From a virus: a DNA stretch of 64,000 nucleotides. Positions 31,001 to 40,941 of the stretch are shown here, piece by piece (the stretch's first letter is position 1; every line of letters starts with the position of its first letter). A program made the translations under genes and the position numbers. Location of the stretch: positions 1 to 64,000 of the IMG/VR virus record IMGVR_UViG_3300037248_000049. One strand, written 5' to 3'. Under the pieces are notes generated by a model. It saw nothing but the letters and a program-made list of their open reading frames with translations. It did no database searches and was not told the origin of the DNA.

Positions 31001-31198
31001 ACGCTGAATGTATGTACGATAGCAGCTGGCGCGGCTCAGGGCCGCGATCCCGGAGGCAAAACGTGAAGCATCTTCGCTCGAACGACGCCGGGCTGTGGCA
31101 GATTTTGCGCGGATTCTGGTGGATGATCCGGTCTTACCGCACGCTGCGGCGACACCAGCTGCCGCTGCCGCCAGGGCCGTAAGGATGTTCCGCGTCAT
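28001..31198 (-). CDS. Large exported lyase-like protein, about 1065 aa
   Basis: The ATG at 31196-31198 overlaps the upstream stop, but a clear signal peptide (IQRLWLALLLILAAAGPLDA) begins about 65 residues later, so the true start may be internal at a non-ATG codon. Then an Ig-like strand, FALGVVPTGYIAVPTVGG and LVYWPDGSLRGGVFTFFLP (PcRGLX/YetA-like first domain), a helical barrel-like middle with HWGSGHFQLDYMIEGERW, and many cysteines. Predicted polysaccharide lyase or binding protein, exported. Paralog of the downstream 1535-aa protein. Confidence 0.68.
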   Translation of the reverse strand: MTRNILTALAAAAAGVAAACGKTGSSTRIRAKSATARRRSSEDASRFASGIAALSRASCYRTYIQRLWLALLLILAAAGPLDAALLIKVHGGSPPSSGSSVVYTMTVTNTSGSTTPTAAKQTCVTSGNTCFPKQQPAWFALGVVPTGYIAVPTVGGSPVLYQADELVYWPDGSLRGGVFTFFLPQLTAGGSEQITWTSQLGSYNNTSSGTVADVTGATDYKVELNNESQVTSNLPGVPPYNAIGWHVSGGAVTSAFVRYAGGLGGTVATLGYDCTNSGAGCGTQAVGTIYGCSVAPVVDVTYSGSTNLAASASVVSGGSGCAVDGSGSYVCEFNTTASTAVQFKKGPLDDAWEARGPCLDNTGGAPHPWLAYDIIVEHLKNVDGTTYGFRANGMISSGFYQASTTVPSWMYDACWQNGSAPIRGWCGGSGVTANPEYEGIQHPLFGGWLTNDANNQVDNFDSTGALSANDAVLKAVFPTPTTGDEAYLKGTGLIPPYDDNARTSSLVTPQVLTETGTQNGSTDECSYYPFGFDCVDAVLVLGNGGSHNFVGPLPLNEAMWYLVAPIASDHGWGWLESMRMAAAGQNAITAGNKEPATGYAVNYIGSSGWSSASVMTPVRTTASTYDMTASGATPLTQTAGQTVLDWGHWGSGHFQLDYMIEGERWVLRAMDDAASAAAIECYTTDRQIYFSTGTSPVTTPTAGCTGDGVRQVAWSMSAIAQAAIFLPTSEPDQSYYQYLNGIDYAIIRRVIEFVGQCGNGYGPTGDTRSASFATMGQYQSCGGNQVLAQFMAGYWVMELLKEYKWYDHTFPDLDQIITYMVRNYFVKETGQSCPYNTIDYVPDELLTTIGGLTPIPGWNSTDPTNPQQPMLSAIIPEHQGGWTTTNGSSVLTSVGGNTTDYPLSSGTPMPAGSRITPANVDEGGEVLMTPNGYNVGPWPPPPAVEGTWYYYCPTDATHGEVATGFSGGSCTGVLTFTANTQSNWGIVPNASCPSGNANWEIVTGRAGSDSRFAEYQADASYAKAVLGDFTDADTTITNYNPINATAGGAVPYWLLGCTYSAGYGC

Positions 31199-32925
31199 GG
31201 CATTAGCGCGAATTTCATAGAGCGCGTGCCGGACGCACCGTTCGAGTCCTGCGTCCACGAGCCGCCGGTGCTCGTGTAGGTGCTGCCGTTGGCGGAGCCG
31301 TAAGCGTTGTTGTTATCGTAGGTAAAAGTTACGGTGCCATACCCGTTGTTGTTCCCGGCTTGGATAATTATTGCATATTGACCCGCAGTCAGCGTGGCCG
31401 GCGAGGACCAGGTGAACAGGGTATCCTGCGGCGACCAAGACAGGGTGCTTCCAGCGACAACCGCAGAGGCCACTGTCGCGCCAGGAGCGGTTCCGGTCCA
31501 AGGCGCCAGCGAGACGGTCACATTTGCCGAAGAGTTGGCAACGAACCCGTTACAGTCGGAGCTGACCGTCCCGCAATTGATCCCGATGACCAGATGCACG
31601 CCATGCGTCGTGCCGGATGGTGCGGTAATGACCTGCAACTTTGACAAGCCGCTGGATATGCCGTTGCTGCCAGCAGCGCTGTTGTAGGTTGGCGTCGCTC
31701 CGTTAATCAGGTAATCCTGAACAGTCGCCCCGCTCGGGGGGCTGGGCGGTGCTGCGGCTGTTCCTCCTATGAGGGTCGTGGCCGGCACGCAATTCGAGAT
31801 CGACAGCGACGTGCCGGAGACGGTGATGATCCCGAAATAATTATTGCTCAGCGCCTGGTTTGGGTAGCCGTCCGCCGTATCTCCCTGCGCCACTCCAGAT
31901 GTCGCAAAGAGCGCGGAATGAAACAGGATGTAGGTGTTCCCGCCAAGCGTCGCGGTATCGTCAAGGAACGGCTGGCCGCCACAGCTTAGCGCCAACAGAG
32001 TCGATCCCGCAGTGGGGGCCGCTGCCGTCAGGCTGGATGGACTGGCGAAATAGTAATATGTGACCCCTACGCCATTGCAATACAGGCATGGCGCCGTACC
32101 CTTCGTGAAGAATACGTTGTTGCCGCTCTGAAATTCGCCGTTTCCTTCGCACTCATATCCAAACCCAGGGCCGAAAGTGCCGGTGCCGGTCAGGCCGTTG
32201 GAGGTCAGCTGCTCGATGTGGCAGGTGAACGTTGAATCATTATAGAGGATGTAATGGTTTCCGCTCCAGTCGAACGGCACCACGTCGTCAAATGGATAGT
32301 TGGCGCCACCCTCTAATGTGGGGGCGGTTCCTGGGTTGGCGCAATCGGTCGACCCTCCTTCACCTATGCCGCCGGGATGCGCACATGATACCAGCCCAAG
32401 CGGAACAGAGGTCTGGCCGTAGACCAAGAACCAAAGATTAAACTGCCCGGTGTTCGTGTTGTAGGCCATCCTGGGCTCGTCGCACCACTTGAAGGCTTCG
32501 GCGCTTTGGCAGATAGAGGCCCAATTCGTCGCGGAGTTAGACGGGTTGAACACATGCCCGATCGGCGTCCACTGCACGCGGTCGGTAGACTTGTAGACAT
32601 TGAAGCCGCAGAACGGCGTGTTGAGTGCGGAGTCGAGAAGATACCCGCATGAGAAGTCAGTCGCGTAGCCATAGAATGTCCCGGCCGGGCAGTTCGCCCA
32701 TCCGGCTTGACATTGTAGGATCGTGCCGTAGAAGCCGCCGATCTGGTTGCCGGACGTGTCGAACAAGGCGACTTGGTTAGCCGGCGCAGTGCCGATCCCA
32801 TCAAAGTTCTCAATGACGGGCGGAGCGCCAGTCCCCCCGTAACCGCCGTTCGGCCTTATCAGGATATGCCCGTCAGCCGATACCGACAACAGCAGCAACA
32901 GGCATGCGAGCGCTCTGAAAAGCAT
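31195..32925 (-). CDS. Exported GH43-like beta-propeller protein, 576 aa
   Basis: Signal peptide [19 protein letters not shown]. Residues 60-390 show propeller-type blades (FNVYKSTDRVQWTPIGHVF; CDEPRMAYNTNTGQFNLWF; GNHYILYNDSTFTCHIEQL; GNTYILFHSALF) like GH43/GH117-type glycosidases. A C-terminal beta sandwich (TLTAGQYAIIIQAGNNNGYG, SMKFALMP) resembles carbohydrate-binding or receptor-binding modules. Many Cys pairs. Candidate depolymerase. TGATG overlap with the upstream fibre gene. Confidence 0.68.
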   Translation of the reverse strand: MLFRALACLLLLLSVSADGHILIRPNGGYGGTGAPPVIENFDGIGTAPANQVALFDTSGNQIGGFYGTILQCQAGWANCPAGTFYGYATDFSCGYLLDSALNTPFCGFNVYKSTDRVQWTPIGHVFNPSNSATNWASICQSAEAFKWCDEPRMAYNTNTGQFNLWFLVYGQTSVPLGLVSCAHPGGIGEGGSTDCANPGTAPTLEGGANYPFDDVVPFDWSGNHYILYNDSTFTCHIEQLTSNGLTGTGTFGPGFGYECEGNGEFQSGNNVFFTKGTAPCLYCNGVGVTYYYFASPSSLTAAAPTAGSTLLALSCGGQPFLDDTATLGGNTYILFHSALFATSGVAQGDTADGYPNQALSNNYFGIITVSGTSLSISNCVPATTLIGGTAAAPPSPPSGATVQDYLINGATPTYNSAAGSNGISSGLSKLQVITAPSGTTHGVHLVIGINCGTVSSDCNGFVANSSANVTVSLAPWTGTAPGATVASAVVAGSTLSWSPQDTLFTWSSPATLTAGQYAIIIQAGNNNGYGTVTFTYDNNNAYGSANGSTYTSTGGSWTQDSNGASGTRSMKFALMP

Positions 32926-35900
32926 CAGGTGCCTTGCTGGGTAAGCGTGCAGCTCGTCTGGCCCGCTAAGCTCGTCGGCGTAGCTTGGAGGTCGTCGACG
33001 CGGATGCCGGTCACGGCGCTGCCGGTCGGAAAAGAACCTGTGCCGCCTACCGTGTAGGTGACCGTTCCGTTGTAATTGTACTCGTTATATGTAATGATCT
33101 TGCTAGCGTCATTGCTGGCCCCTGTCGATGTTGCCAACCCAAGCATGTTAACAACAAAACTGGTGCCAATAGTTCCTGTGGTGGCAGATGAATTACCTAT
33201 AAATCCATTTGTCGCAGGGGACGTAATCTCCGACGGTGCGGTTGCAGAATTTGTATAGAACGAATTATTGACGTAACCAGTCGTTTCCCAGCTTCCGTCA
33301 TAGAATTGAATGCCAACCTGGTTGGTGGCACCGGCAATGATATTACGGCACTGAAGGAGGTAGTTGTTTCGACTGAGGCCGGTATAGGCGACACAGGCCG
33401 TTGAGCCGGGGCAGTTCGCGCCCGTGGCCGCCGCCTGCGTCCACACGCACTGCCCCGAGTAGGTCGAGAGCGTGAAACCGGAGTCGCAGGTAGCGCCGCC
33501 GCTGCCGCTCCCGGTGCAGCCCTGCGACCCGACCGCGATCGTGTAGGTCCCGGCGCCGCCGTTGGTCGAAAGCACCTTGCCGATGACCTGGCCGCTCGAC
33601 GGGCAAGTGGCCGCCCCGGTGTCGTGCCCGTCGCCCGCTGTCGTCGAGCTGATCTGGACGTAATCCCCGGCGGTCGTCGCCCCGTCGAAGGCGAGGCTGG
33701 CCTGCCCTTCCTTGGCAATCTGGGCATTACCGCTCGTTCCGGCGCCGGCCATGACGACGCCTGAGATTCCGTTTGTATCGGTCGTCGCGGCGATGACCGC
33801 CGTGGCCCCGACAATCTTGGCGAGCTTGTTGACCGTCGTCCCGGTCGTCCCGGCATTCGTCACGTCAGTCGTGAAGTAGCTGGTCGCAATGTCGAGCGGC
33901 CCGGTAATGCCAATGCCGTTTGCGCCGGGGCAGGTATTTGAAGACGGAAGGTCCAGGCAGCCGTTGGAGCCGAGGGTCATGTTGTTGACCGGGCTCGTCG
34001 AGCCACTGAGCGTCGTGCCCCAGGTGATCGCTGTCGGCGTCGAGCCGGTAGACCAGGTTCCCGTCGTCACGAAAGACATATTCGCTTGCGAGCCGGTCGT
34101 ATAGGCCGAGCCATTGTAGCCACGGCCGGCGACAGCGAGGATCGTCGAGCTTCCCGCGAGAGCAGTTGGAGACGCGACGGTGCCGCTCGTTGCATACCCC
34201 GTAAAGACAACGTTAGCGCCGTTGCTCGCCAGCGCATTGTACCCACTGTTGCTGCCGTCTACGGCAACATCGAGCACCCCGCCACCTGTCGGCGTCAGGC
34301 CGGACGGAACAGAAGCGGTATTGAAGTTACCGTTGAGGTTGTTGCCGCTGTCATAAAGCCACTTCGGCTCAAACGACACGGCGGTTCCGGTCGTCGCGTA
34401 GTAGGTCGCCGCGCCGGCCACGGTCGAGTTGTTGACCGTTCCCGAGCCACCCCCACTACAGAGATTGCCGGCGACGTTGATCGTCCCGGAGCCGTTGGTC
34501 GTCACGGTCGCCACACACCCGGCATTGACCGCGACGGAACCGCCGGCACCCGTCGTGCCCGCCGCCGACGTGATCACGTCCGGCGAGGTCGCCGCGATCG
34601 TGCCTGCGTTGATCGCGTTGATGACCACCCCGCCGTTTGACGGCAAGGTCGTCGATACCGGCACCGTCGATGTCAGGCTCGCGGAATTGAGGTTGATCGT
34701 CTGTCCCCACGCGAACTGCGCCACGGTCGGCGATGCGCCGGTCCCGGAGGTCGATGTCGTCGCCTGCGTGACCCCGGCCCCGACGATGGTCGACTCGACG
34801 TAGCAGTTCGCCGAGATCGGCGCCGGGCACGAGGTCTCGGCCTGGAAATCGTAGACCTGGCCGTTGTTCAGCAATTCGCCGCCGCCGAGCGCCTGGAGGC
34901 CGGTCGGGGTCATCTTCGCCACCGCTGCGGCCGAGGTGCCGTTGACGCTCAGTGTGGTCGCCCCGGTGTTCGCCGTGCCGATCGTCGAGCGGACGACATA
35001 GCCGTTGGTGAAGACAAAGCCGGTCGGCGCCGTGGTCGCGAGGGTCTGCGCGTTCGCCGAGCCGGCTGTCGGGCCGCCGACGAAGATGACCGCAGTGCCG
35101 CCGCCGGAACCGCAAGCAGCCCCGGCATCTTCTATCCCAGGCCCCCATTCCAGGCAGTGCCCTGTAGTGACAGAGCCGTCCTGCGTAGTGAACGACCCGG
35201 TATTTCCTGGCGTTATTGCCAGCGCCGCAGCAACGCCCGTGCCCAGCCCCGAGAGGCCCGTCGAGACCGGCAGGCCCGTCGCGTTCGTCAGCGTCGCGGA
35301 GGAAGGCGTGCCAAGCGCGGGCGTCACGAATGTCGGGGAAGTCGTCAGCGAGATGGCGCCGGAGCCGTTTACCGCAACCCCCAAGGCCGTCGCGACCCCG
35401 GTGCCTAGACCAGAGACGCCCGTAGAAATCGGAAGCCCGGTGCCGTTTGTGAGCGTGCCTGACGACGGAGTTCCGAGTGCGCCGCCATTGACGACAAATG
35501 CTCCGGCGCTCCCAACGTTGTCGCCGAGAGCCGTCGTGACGCCGGTGCCGGGAACGACCGTGCCGGCAAGTCCGGTTCCTGATGCCCAAATGCCGAATGC
35601 GCCAGTAGAAATCGAGCCGGAGGTCGAGACATTCCCGCCGCCCGACGGCGTGGCCCATGTCCCATCGCCGCGCCAGAAGGTTGACGATGATGCTGACGTG
35701 CCGGAATTAAGATTGCCTACTGGCAAATTGCCCGTTACGCCGCCAGCACCGCCTGCCGCCAGGTTAATTGCCGGCAAGTCGGCGCCAACCAGCGCGCGCG
35801 GCGACACGGCACCTGCCGACCCGTTCGGCGAGGCCAAAACCTCATTTGCGGTTTCGCTCGTCCCGGTGATCGCCAGCGTGCCCGAGCTTGTGACCGGGGA

Positions 35901-36302
35901 GCCGCCAACAGTGAGCCACGCGGGGGTCGTCAGCCCGACGCTGGTAACGGTGCCGGCGCCCGAGGGTGTGGCCCACGTGCCGTCTCCGCGCCAATACGTT
36001 GACGACGAGGCTCCAGTGCCGGAGTTCAGGTTCCCGACCGGCAAATTCCCCGTCACCCCGCCGGCGCCACCGACCGCCAGGTTAATTGCCGGCAAATGGG
36101 CGTTCATGTACGTCGAGAGCTGCGCGGCCGAGGCTTGCACCGAGGGAACCGAGGAGCTGCACCCGTTTGTCGCACAATCCTGAAACGTATCGGTTCCCGA
36201 TACCGACCCGACAGCGGTCATTTGCGAGATGTACTTGTTCTGCGCCCATGCCGGCGAAGACAGCAGCGCCACAATGGCGACCAGCGACCAAAAAAGGCGC
36301 AT
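32925..36302 (-). CDS. Tail-fibre-like protein with signal peptide and repeats, 1125 aa
   Basis: Signal peptide [20 protein letters not shown], then the module [20 protein letters not shown] with [17 protein letters not shown], a cysteine-bearing version of the N-terminal segment common in alphaproteobacterial tail fibres. Imperfect repeats follow ([15 protein letters not shown] ... [13 protein letters not shown] twice; [15 protein letters not shown] and variants three times), typical of fibre shafts, and a cysteine-rich receptor-binding-like C-terminus. AGGAGA 8 bases before ATG. A cleavable-looking signal peptide on a fibre protein is unexpected. Confidence 0.78.
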   Translation of the reverse strand: MRLFWSLVAIVALLSSPAWAQNKYISQMTAVGSVSGTDTFQDCATNGCSSSVPSVQASAAQLSTYMNAHLPAINLAVGGAGGVTGNLPVGNLNSGTGASSSTYWRGDGTWATPSGAGTVTSVGLTTPAWLTVGGSPVTSSGTLAITGTSETANEVLASPNGSAGAVSPRALVGADLPAINLAAGGAGGVTGNLPVGNLNSGTSASSSTFWRGDGTWATPSGGGNVSTSGSISTGAFGIWASGTGLAGTVVPGTGVTTALGDNVGSAGAFVVNGGALGTPSSGTLTNGTGLPISTGVSGLGTGVATALGVAVNGSGAISLTTSPTFVTPALGTPSSATLTNATGLPVSTGLSGLGTGVAAALAITPGNTGSFTTQDGSVTTGHCLEWGPGIEDAGAACGSGGGTAVIFVGGPTAGSANAQTLATTAPTGFVFTNGYVVRSTIGTANTGATTLSVNGTSAAAVAKMTPTGLQALGGGELLNNGQVYDFQAETSCPAPISANCYVESTIVGAGVTQATTSTSGTGASPTVAQFAWGQTINLNSASLTSTVPVSTTLPSNGGVVINAINAGTIAATSPDVITSAAGTTGAGGSVAVNAGCVATVTTNGSGTINVAGNLCSGGGSGTVNNSTVAGAATYYATTGTAVSFEPKWLYDSGNNLNGNFNTASVPSGLTPTGGGVLDVAVDGSNSGYNALASNGANVVFTGYATSGTVASPTALAGSSTILAVAGRGYNGSAYTTGSQANMSFVTTGTWSTGSTPTAITWGTTLSGSTSPVNNMTLGSNGCLDLPSSNTCPGANGIGITGPLDIATSYFTTDVTNAGTTGTTVNKLAKIVGATAVIAATTDTNGISGVVMAGAGTSGNAQIAKEGQASLAFDGATTAGDYVQISSTTAGDGHDTGAATCPSSGQVIGKVLSTNGGAGTYTIAVGSQGCTGSGSGGATCDSGFTLSTYSGQCVWTQAAATGANCPGSTACVAYTGLSRNNYLLQCRNIIAGATNQVGIQFYDGSWETTGYVNNSFYTNSATAPSEITSPATNGFIGNSSATTGTIGTSFVVNMLGLATSTGASNDASKIITYNEYNYNGTVTYTVGGTGSFPTGSAVTGIRVDDLQATPTSLAGQTSCTLTQQGT
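35648..36096 (-). repeat. Imperfect direct repeat within fibre gene
   Basis: Two diverged copies of about 130 bp, at 35648-35778 and 35963-36096, encode [17 protein letters not shown] through [13 protein letters not shown]. Probably intragenic duplication of a fibre-shaft repeat; divergence at third positions suggests it is not recent. Confidence 0.6.
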
Positions 36303-36304
36303 CC

Positions 36305-36811
36305 CTAATCTCCTACGCATGTCGTCGTGTCGCCGCCGGCCAAGGTGCAGCTTGTGGTGTCGCCGCCGACCAGCACGTAACCGCTGCTGCCGCCGCCGCC
36401 GGGAGCCCACTGCGAGCCGTTCCAGACGAGGGACTGGCCTATCGTGGGCGCCGTTGACGCCACCGGGCGGCCCTGCAACCCGACGACCGTGGCCGGCACG
36501 GAGCCCGTGCCCGATGCCGTCACGTCCTGCGTGAGCGCCGAGAGGCCGGTCGAGCAAAGCGTGTCGCCGAGCAATGTCCCTTTGGTGTTCGCCCACGTAG
36601 CGCAATGGCCCAAAGTCGTTGCCGCCGGCCCGACCACGCCGCCCGTCGTAAACGGGAATTGGTAATTGGTCCCGTTGATGTTGAAGTACAGCGGCAGCGG
36701 GGCGGCGCCAGCATAGGAATTGTAGCTCAGGAACGCGCCGGTCGCCGGCGTTTGTGCGTGCGCGGCGCCAATGACAACTGCCGTCAACAGAACCGCGACA
36801 AGAAATTTCAT
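36305..36811 (-). CDS. Exported fibre-like protein, 168 aa
   Basis: Signal peptide [19 protein letters not shown] then [16 protein letters not shown]. Followed by [20 protein letters not shown] and [20 protein letters not shown], modules common in phage fibre and chaperone-like proteins, and a Gly/Thr/Cys-rich end. Short; might be a fibre subunit or a truncated relative of its neighbours. ATGA overlap with the upstream gene fixes the start at 36811. Confidence 0.7.
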   Translation of the reverse strand: MKFLVAVLLTAVVIGAAHAQTPATGAFLSYNSYAGAAPLPLYFNINGTNYQFPFTTGGVVGPAATTLGHCATWANTKGTLLGDTLCSTGLSALTQDVTASGTGSVPATVVGLQGRPVASTAPTIGQSLVWNGSQWAPGGGGSSGYVLVGGDTTSCTLAGGDTTTCVGD

Positions 36812-38562
36812 TGCGACCGCCATTCCTCGCGACAGCCCGTCGAGGATGACGAGTTCGCGACGCAGCCAAATCTGATCGCTTGGGAACCAGACGCATTGGC
36901 CGTATAGGTGGCCCCACTCGCCAGATAAATATTGCCGCCTTGGATGATTTCCATTCCAGAAGATACGGGCGGATACAGCGTAAACTCGCGGCCCGGCCAC
37001 ACCCCGCCAATCATCGCCGTAATGTTCGTCGTGCCCGTAAGAACAAAGCAGTCGCCGCTATTAGGCACGACCAGCGATGCTGCGGAGGCCAGTGGCGCGC
37101 ATTGCGGTATGACTGTGCCGGTGTTCGGGAACACTGTCAGTGTCGGCGTATTCGTGTCGATTTCATGGATCGTGATCGGGTTCCACGGCACAGGAGTCGG
37201 AGTGGTTGCAAATGAAACGAAGGGAGCGACACCGCCATGCGCGCTGTAAAAGCTCGCGTGTTCGATGTCCACCGGGCTGTTCGACACTGTGTCCGGCGAC
37301 TGGACCGTGGTATCGATGTAGTTGATCGGCATGGCGGGGCCGCCGTTGACGATCAGGTGGCCGATCTTGACCTGGCCGGCCATGATCCCGGTGCCTCCGC
37401 CGATCGTCAGTCCATCGGTCTGTGCCGCTCCGATAAAAAGCCGTCCAAATGTCGTCGTGGTTGTCGGAACGGAAGAATTCTGGATTACGACATTCTGGGC
37501 AAACGCGCCCGGCACCACCGCGTCGGCGATGCTCACAAAGCCGTTGAAGTCGCCGTAATCCACCAGCAGCCCGATGCTACTGCCCGGCGAGCACGCCGAG
37601 TCGAAGTCCGACCAGATTTTACCGACCTGGAGGATTTGCGGGTTGCCAGAGGTCGCCGACTGTAACTCAATCCCGACGGTCGCATACAGAAACACCAGCA
37701 CGTCATCGACGAAATCGCCCTGGGCATGCTCGAGAAAAAAGCCCTTGCCGGGCCGCACCAGGGCCGTGCAGCCAGTGGCTTGCGAGGTCGATGTCAGCGG
37801 CGAGATTTCGAGGTGCAGGTAATCCCCGATGTCACTGTCATTGCCTCCGTAAATCGCCGCATTCGTGACGCCGGAGCAATCCACTTTGTCGTACTCGACC
37901 CTGGCGCGACTGGACCCGTAGGTATCGATGCAGGTGTCGAAGCCGACAATCACGCTGTTTGTGACGCCGACATCGCGATAGCCGCCGCCGTAGAATGCCG
38001 TGCTGCCGGTCGGGAATGTCGCCGGATTGGTCGTCGGGAACGCCATGCCATTGCGATAGATCAGGCAGTTGGCAATCCGGGCGCCTTGGCCGCCAGCCGT
38101 GATCGTATGGCTGCCGTCCAGCATGATCGCCGGAAGGTTTCCCCACTCGGTGGGCGTATTGTCCTCGTTGTTCGGAAAGCTCGCCTGGCAATTCAGCGTC
38201 GTAAAAGCCGGGATCGTGATGTTGCCGAGCACCTCCAGGGAGACTTGCGGGCTCACCGCGCAAGCGCTGCCGGTAGCCGCATTCAGGCACGCCTGCAATG
38301 CCGAGGTCGCATCCCCGGCCGTGGTGCCAATCGACGCGGCACTGCCGATCGCCGGCAGGTGCGCGTTCATGTACGTCGAGAGCTGCGCGGCCGAGGCGCT
38401 GTTCGACGCGATTGCCGAGCTGCACAAGTTGCCGGCGCAATCCTGAAAGGTGTCGGTTGCCTGGACGGTGCCCACTGGCGTCATTTGCGAAATGGTGCGG
38501 TTCTGCGCCGCCGCCGGCGAGGACAACAGTGCCAGCAGGATTATGAGCCATGCGGCTTTCAT
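36808..38562 (-). CDS. Exported beta-helix (pectate-lyase-like) spike protein, 584 aa
   Basis: Signal peptide [19 protein letters not shown], then the same N-terminal module as the 1125-aa fibre ([37 protein letters not shown]), then a right-handed parallel beta-helix-like region ([46 protein letters not shown]), as in tailspike depolymerases. C-terminal part is a capping beta domain. Likely binds or cleaves surface polysaccharide. Confidence 0.75.
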   Translation of the reverse strand: MKAAWLIILLALLSSPAAAQNRTISQMTPVGTVQATDTFQDCAGNLCSSAIASNSASAAQLSTYMNAHLPAIGSAASIGTTAGDATSALQACLNAATGSACAVSPQVSLEVLGNITIPAFTTLNCQASFPNNEDNTPTEWGNLPAIMLDGSHTITAGGQGARIANCLIYRNGMAFPTTNPATFPTGSTAFYGGGYRDVGVTNSVIVGFDTCIDTYGSSRARVEYDKVDCSGVTNAAIYGGNDSDIGDYLHLEISPLTSTSQATGCTALVRPGKGFFLEHAQGDFVDDVLVFLYATVGIELQSATSGNPQILQVGKIWSDFDSACSPGSSIGLLVDYGDFNGFVSIADAVVPGAFAQNVVIQNSSVPTTTTTFGRLFIGAAQTDGLTIGGGTGIMAGQVKIGHLIVNGGPAMPINYIDTTVQSPDTVSNSPVDIEHASFYSAHGGVAPFVSFATTPTPVPWNPITIHEIDTNTPTLTVFPNTGTVIPQCAPLASAASLVVPNSGDCFVLTGTTNITAMIGGVWPGREFTLYPPVSSGMEIIQGGNIYLASGATYTANASGSQAIRFGCVANSSSSTGCREEWRSQ

Positions 38563-40748
38563 TGGCCGGCAGCCAAGGTGCAGGTGCCTTCGACGGAGAA
38601 GGGGCCGGTTCCACTGCCGAAATCGCTAGCCGGGATCGGCTGGGTAGACACGCCGCCGCCGCTCTCGACCAAAAGCGCCTGACTTGTGCCTCCCGCTGCG
38701 TAGATGCCGCTCATTACGGTGTAATTGGAATCCAGCACAATGCCGGAGTGGCTGGAAATCGAGCAGAACGCGTTCTGGTTTGTCGTGCCGTTCAGGGTGA
38801 ACGGCAGGCCCTTGACCGCCACGCTGCCGGTCATGCCGCTGGTTCCGCTGACGTTGACGTTGAACGAAACCGTCAGCAGCGACCCGTCGTACCAGAACGT
38901 CCCGACCTGCGTCGTATAGGTCACGGTCCCGGCCGTCGTCGTCCCGACGACCGTCGGCGTCCACTGCTGGCGCGTCCCTCGGATCGCATAGGTGCCGCCC
39001 GCCGAAACCGGCGGGATGACCGTGCCGCCGTTCTTCGGGTTGACGACATTCGGCTGGTTGGCGACGGATATCCACCCGGCCGTCCCGGCGTTCAGCCCGA
39101 CCGAGCTATTGTTGTCGTTGTTGAAATTCCACAACTGAGCGTTCGCGATCGAGAGCCGGCCGGCAGCGGTCGGGATGTCCACGCAATTGCTGCCGGCGTC
39201 GAAACACTGGAAATTAGCGATGTCGACCGTGCCGCCGCCGTCGTCGCGATATCCTTCCGAGCCGGCGAGGTATGCGCCGCCGAGAAACACGTCGCCGTCA
39301 GTGCGCAGGTTGCCGATTTGCAGCTGCGTCCCGCTGGCGCCCGGCTTGACCCACGCCGAAAACTTTGTCGCGTCAACTTGGAGAGAGCCGATCTGCGCGC
39401 CGGTCGTAATCCCGTTGGATGAAACGCCGAACGCCATCCCGCTGTGGTAGCCGTAGACAAAGACCTTGCCGACAAAGGGGCTGTCGGCGCGGTCGTACAA
39501 AATCGGGTCTACATTGGCCTGCTGGTAGGCGCCGACGTAGGGGCTGGCGCTCCAAAAGGTCCAGAAGTCGATGTTGTCGAGAAACGAGATGTCGTGCTGC
39601 TGATCCGAAAAAATGCACGCGCCTTCGGGCTGACCGGAAATATTGGCGACGTGGCTGCGTGCCGAGTTGACCAGGCTGATGCAGCCGGTAGTGTTGTAAA
39701 ACAGCAGGTTATCCCAGTCGAGGCGGCCAAGGTTGCCGGTGGCGCTGAACCACGGCGGGTAATTTGTCGGAGCCCAGCCCGGCCCGACAGCGGGCTGCAC
39801 GTCATAGAATGCGATGTTACCGAACCCCGGCGTGGCACCCTGGCCAGTGACGCCCGTGATCGTGACTGGATTGAAGCCGGGGCTCGACCGGGATATCCAC
39901 GTCCCGGTCATGTAGGACGGCGACAGCGATGGTGCCTGGACAGCCTCGTTCCACCCGGCACCCTGAAAGCACGGCTGCTGGGCCGTCATCGTCACGGCCG
40001 AATTCCACTGCCAAATCCCGGCCGGGATCAGGACGCAGCCGACATTCGCGTTGTAAGCCGCCTGAACGTAGGGGGCCATGTCGGCCGACTGGGTTGCTCC
40101 CCAAACGCGGAGGTCTGTGGCGGACTGAGGCTGCTTGTTCCAGCATCCGCCCCCGATTGTCGGCTGGACCTGCGATCCGTTGTCGCCGGCTCCCGTGTTG
40201 ATCGAGCACCCCGAGGTCGAATAGGCATAGGTAGCCGCCCCGCCGTCCCCTGCCAAGTAGAACCCGGCACGGTAGACGACCGCCCCGGTTGGGGGAGCCG
40301 CAATCGCTTTCAATGCGGCATTCGACGGCACCGTAGAGAAACACGGCGCGCCGAGGTCGCCCAGTAGCGTTCCGCCGGTATTGGCCCACAGAGCGCAATC
40401 GCCGACTGCGCTTAATGACGGGCCGACGACCGACCCGCCGCCGCCCCCCGGTGGAGGCCCGACGCTGCCGATGGTGGCCTGCGCCCCCATGCACAGCAGG
40501 CGATACCCGCCCGAGGCCGGGTCGTTGCTTCTGACGCAGCTAGGCGTCCCGGTATTGGTGATCCCGAGCTCGGTCAGATTGCCGTTCTGCGCCCCGCCGG
40601 CGTCTTGCGCGACACCGTTCGTCGTCGCCCGCAACGTATGTCCCGGCGTCAGCGGCCCCTGCTGCCAGATCGGCATATTTTGTGCGTAAACTGGCGCTCC
40701 GACCCATAGGAATAGAGCGAGCAGAGCCAGCATCCGCAGGATGCGCAC
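38559..40748 (-). CDS. Exported beta-helix spike protein, about 729 aa
   Basis: GTG at 40748 gives a signal peptide with basic n-region (RILRMLALLALFLWVGAPVYA); ATG 40733 would lose both arginines. Then MPIWQQGPLTPGHTLRATTN, an N-terminal module frequent in phage fibre proteins, and a large beta-helix-like part (CVLIPAGIWQWNSAVTMTAQ; NISGQPEGACIFSDQQHDIS; IGSLQVDATKFS) and a C-terminal beta sandwich (LTVSFNVNVSGTSGMTGSVA). Probable tailspike. Confidence 0.75.
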   Translation of the reverse strand: MRILRMLALLALFLWVGAPVYAQNMPIWQQGPLTPGHTLRATTNGVAQDAGGAQNGNLTELGITNTGTPSCVRSNDPASGGYRLLCMGAQATIGSVGPPPGGGGGSVVGPSLSAVGDCALWANTGGTLLGDLGAPCFSTVPSNAALKAIAAPPTGAVVYRAGFYLAGDGGAATYAYSTSGCSINTGAGDNGSQVQPTIGGGCWNKQPQSATDLRVWGATQSADMAPYVQAAYNANVGCVLIPAGIWQWNSAVTMTAQQPCFQGAGWNEAVQAPSLSPSYMTGTWISRSSPGFNPVTITGVTGQGATPGFGNIAFYDVQPAVGPGWAPTNYPPWFSATGNLGRLDWDNLLFYNTTGCISLVNSARSHVANISGQPEGACIFSDQQHDISFLDNIDFWTFWSASPYVGAYQQANVDPILYDRADSPFVGKVFVYGYHSGMAFGVSSNGITTGAQIGSLQVDATKFSAWVKPGASGTQLQIGNLRTDGDVFLGGAYLAGSEGYRDDGGGTVDIANFQCFDAGSNCVDIPTAAGRLSIANAQLWNFNNDNNSSVGLNAGTAGWISVANQPNVVNPKNGGTVIPPVSAGGTYAIRGTRQQWTPTVVGTTTAGTVTYTTQVGTFWYDGSLLTVSFNVNVSGTSGMTGSVAVKGLPFTLNGTTNQNAFCSISSHSGIVLDSNYTVMSGIYAAGGTSQALLVESGGGVSTQPIPASDFGSGTGPFSVEGTCTLAAGQ

Positions 40749-40806
40749 GACGTTCCCAATGGGGTTTGCCGGGACTATCCCGATTTGTTCCCCAAAAAAA
40801 CGCACG

Positions 40807-40941
40807 TCAGCGCCTCGCGCCCTTGCGCTTTGCGCGGCTGCCGCCCGCACGCTTCCAGCCGTGGCTTTCCAGTGCCCGCTTGCCGATTTCGGTCACGCGC
40901 GTCTGAGCGACATGCCGGCCTTTGCGGTCAGGCTTCCTCAT
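40807..40941 (-). CDS. Small very basic protein, 44 aa
   Basis: MRKPDRKGRHVAQTRVTEIG then ALESHGWKRAGGSRAKRKGARR: about one third Lys/Arg. ATGA overlap with the upstream gene. Possible nucleic-acid-binding or packaged protein; unknown. Confidence 0.6.
   Translation of the reverse strand: MRKPDRKGRHVAQTRVTEIGKRALESHGWKRAGGSRAKRKGARR

Noticed and set aside
33197-36302. Repeats in the fibre gene as a diversity-generating retroelement target
   Set aside because: No reverse transcriptase and no template/variable repeat pair with adenine-biased differences were seen; the repeats are ordinary fibre-shaft units.
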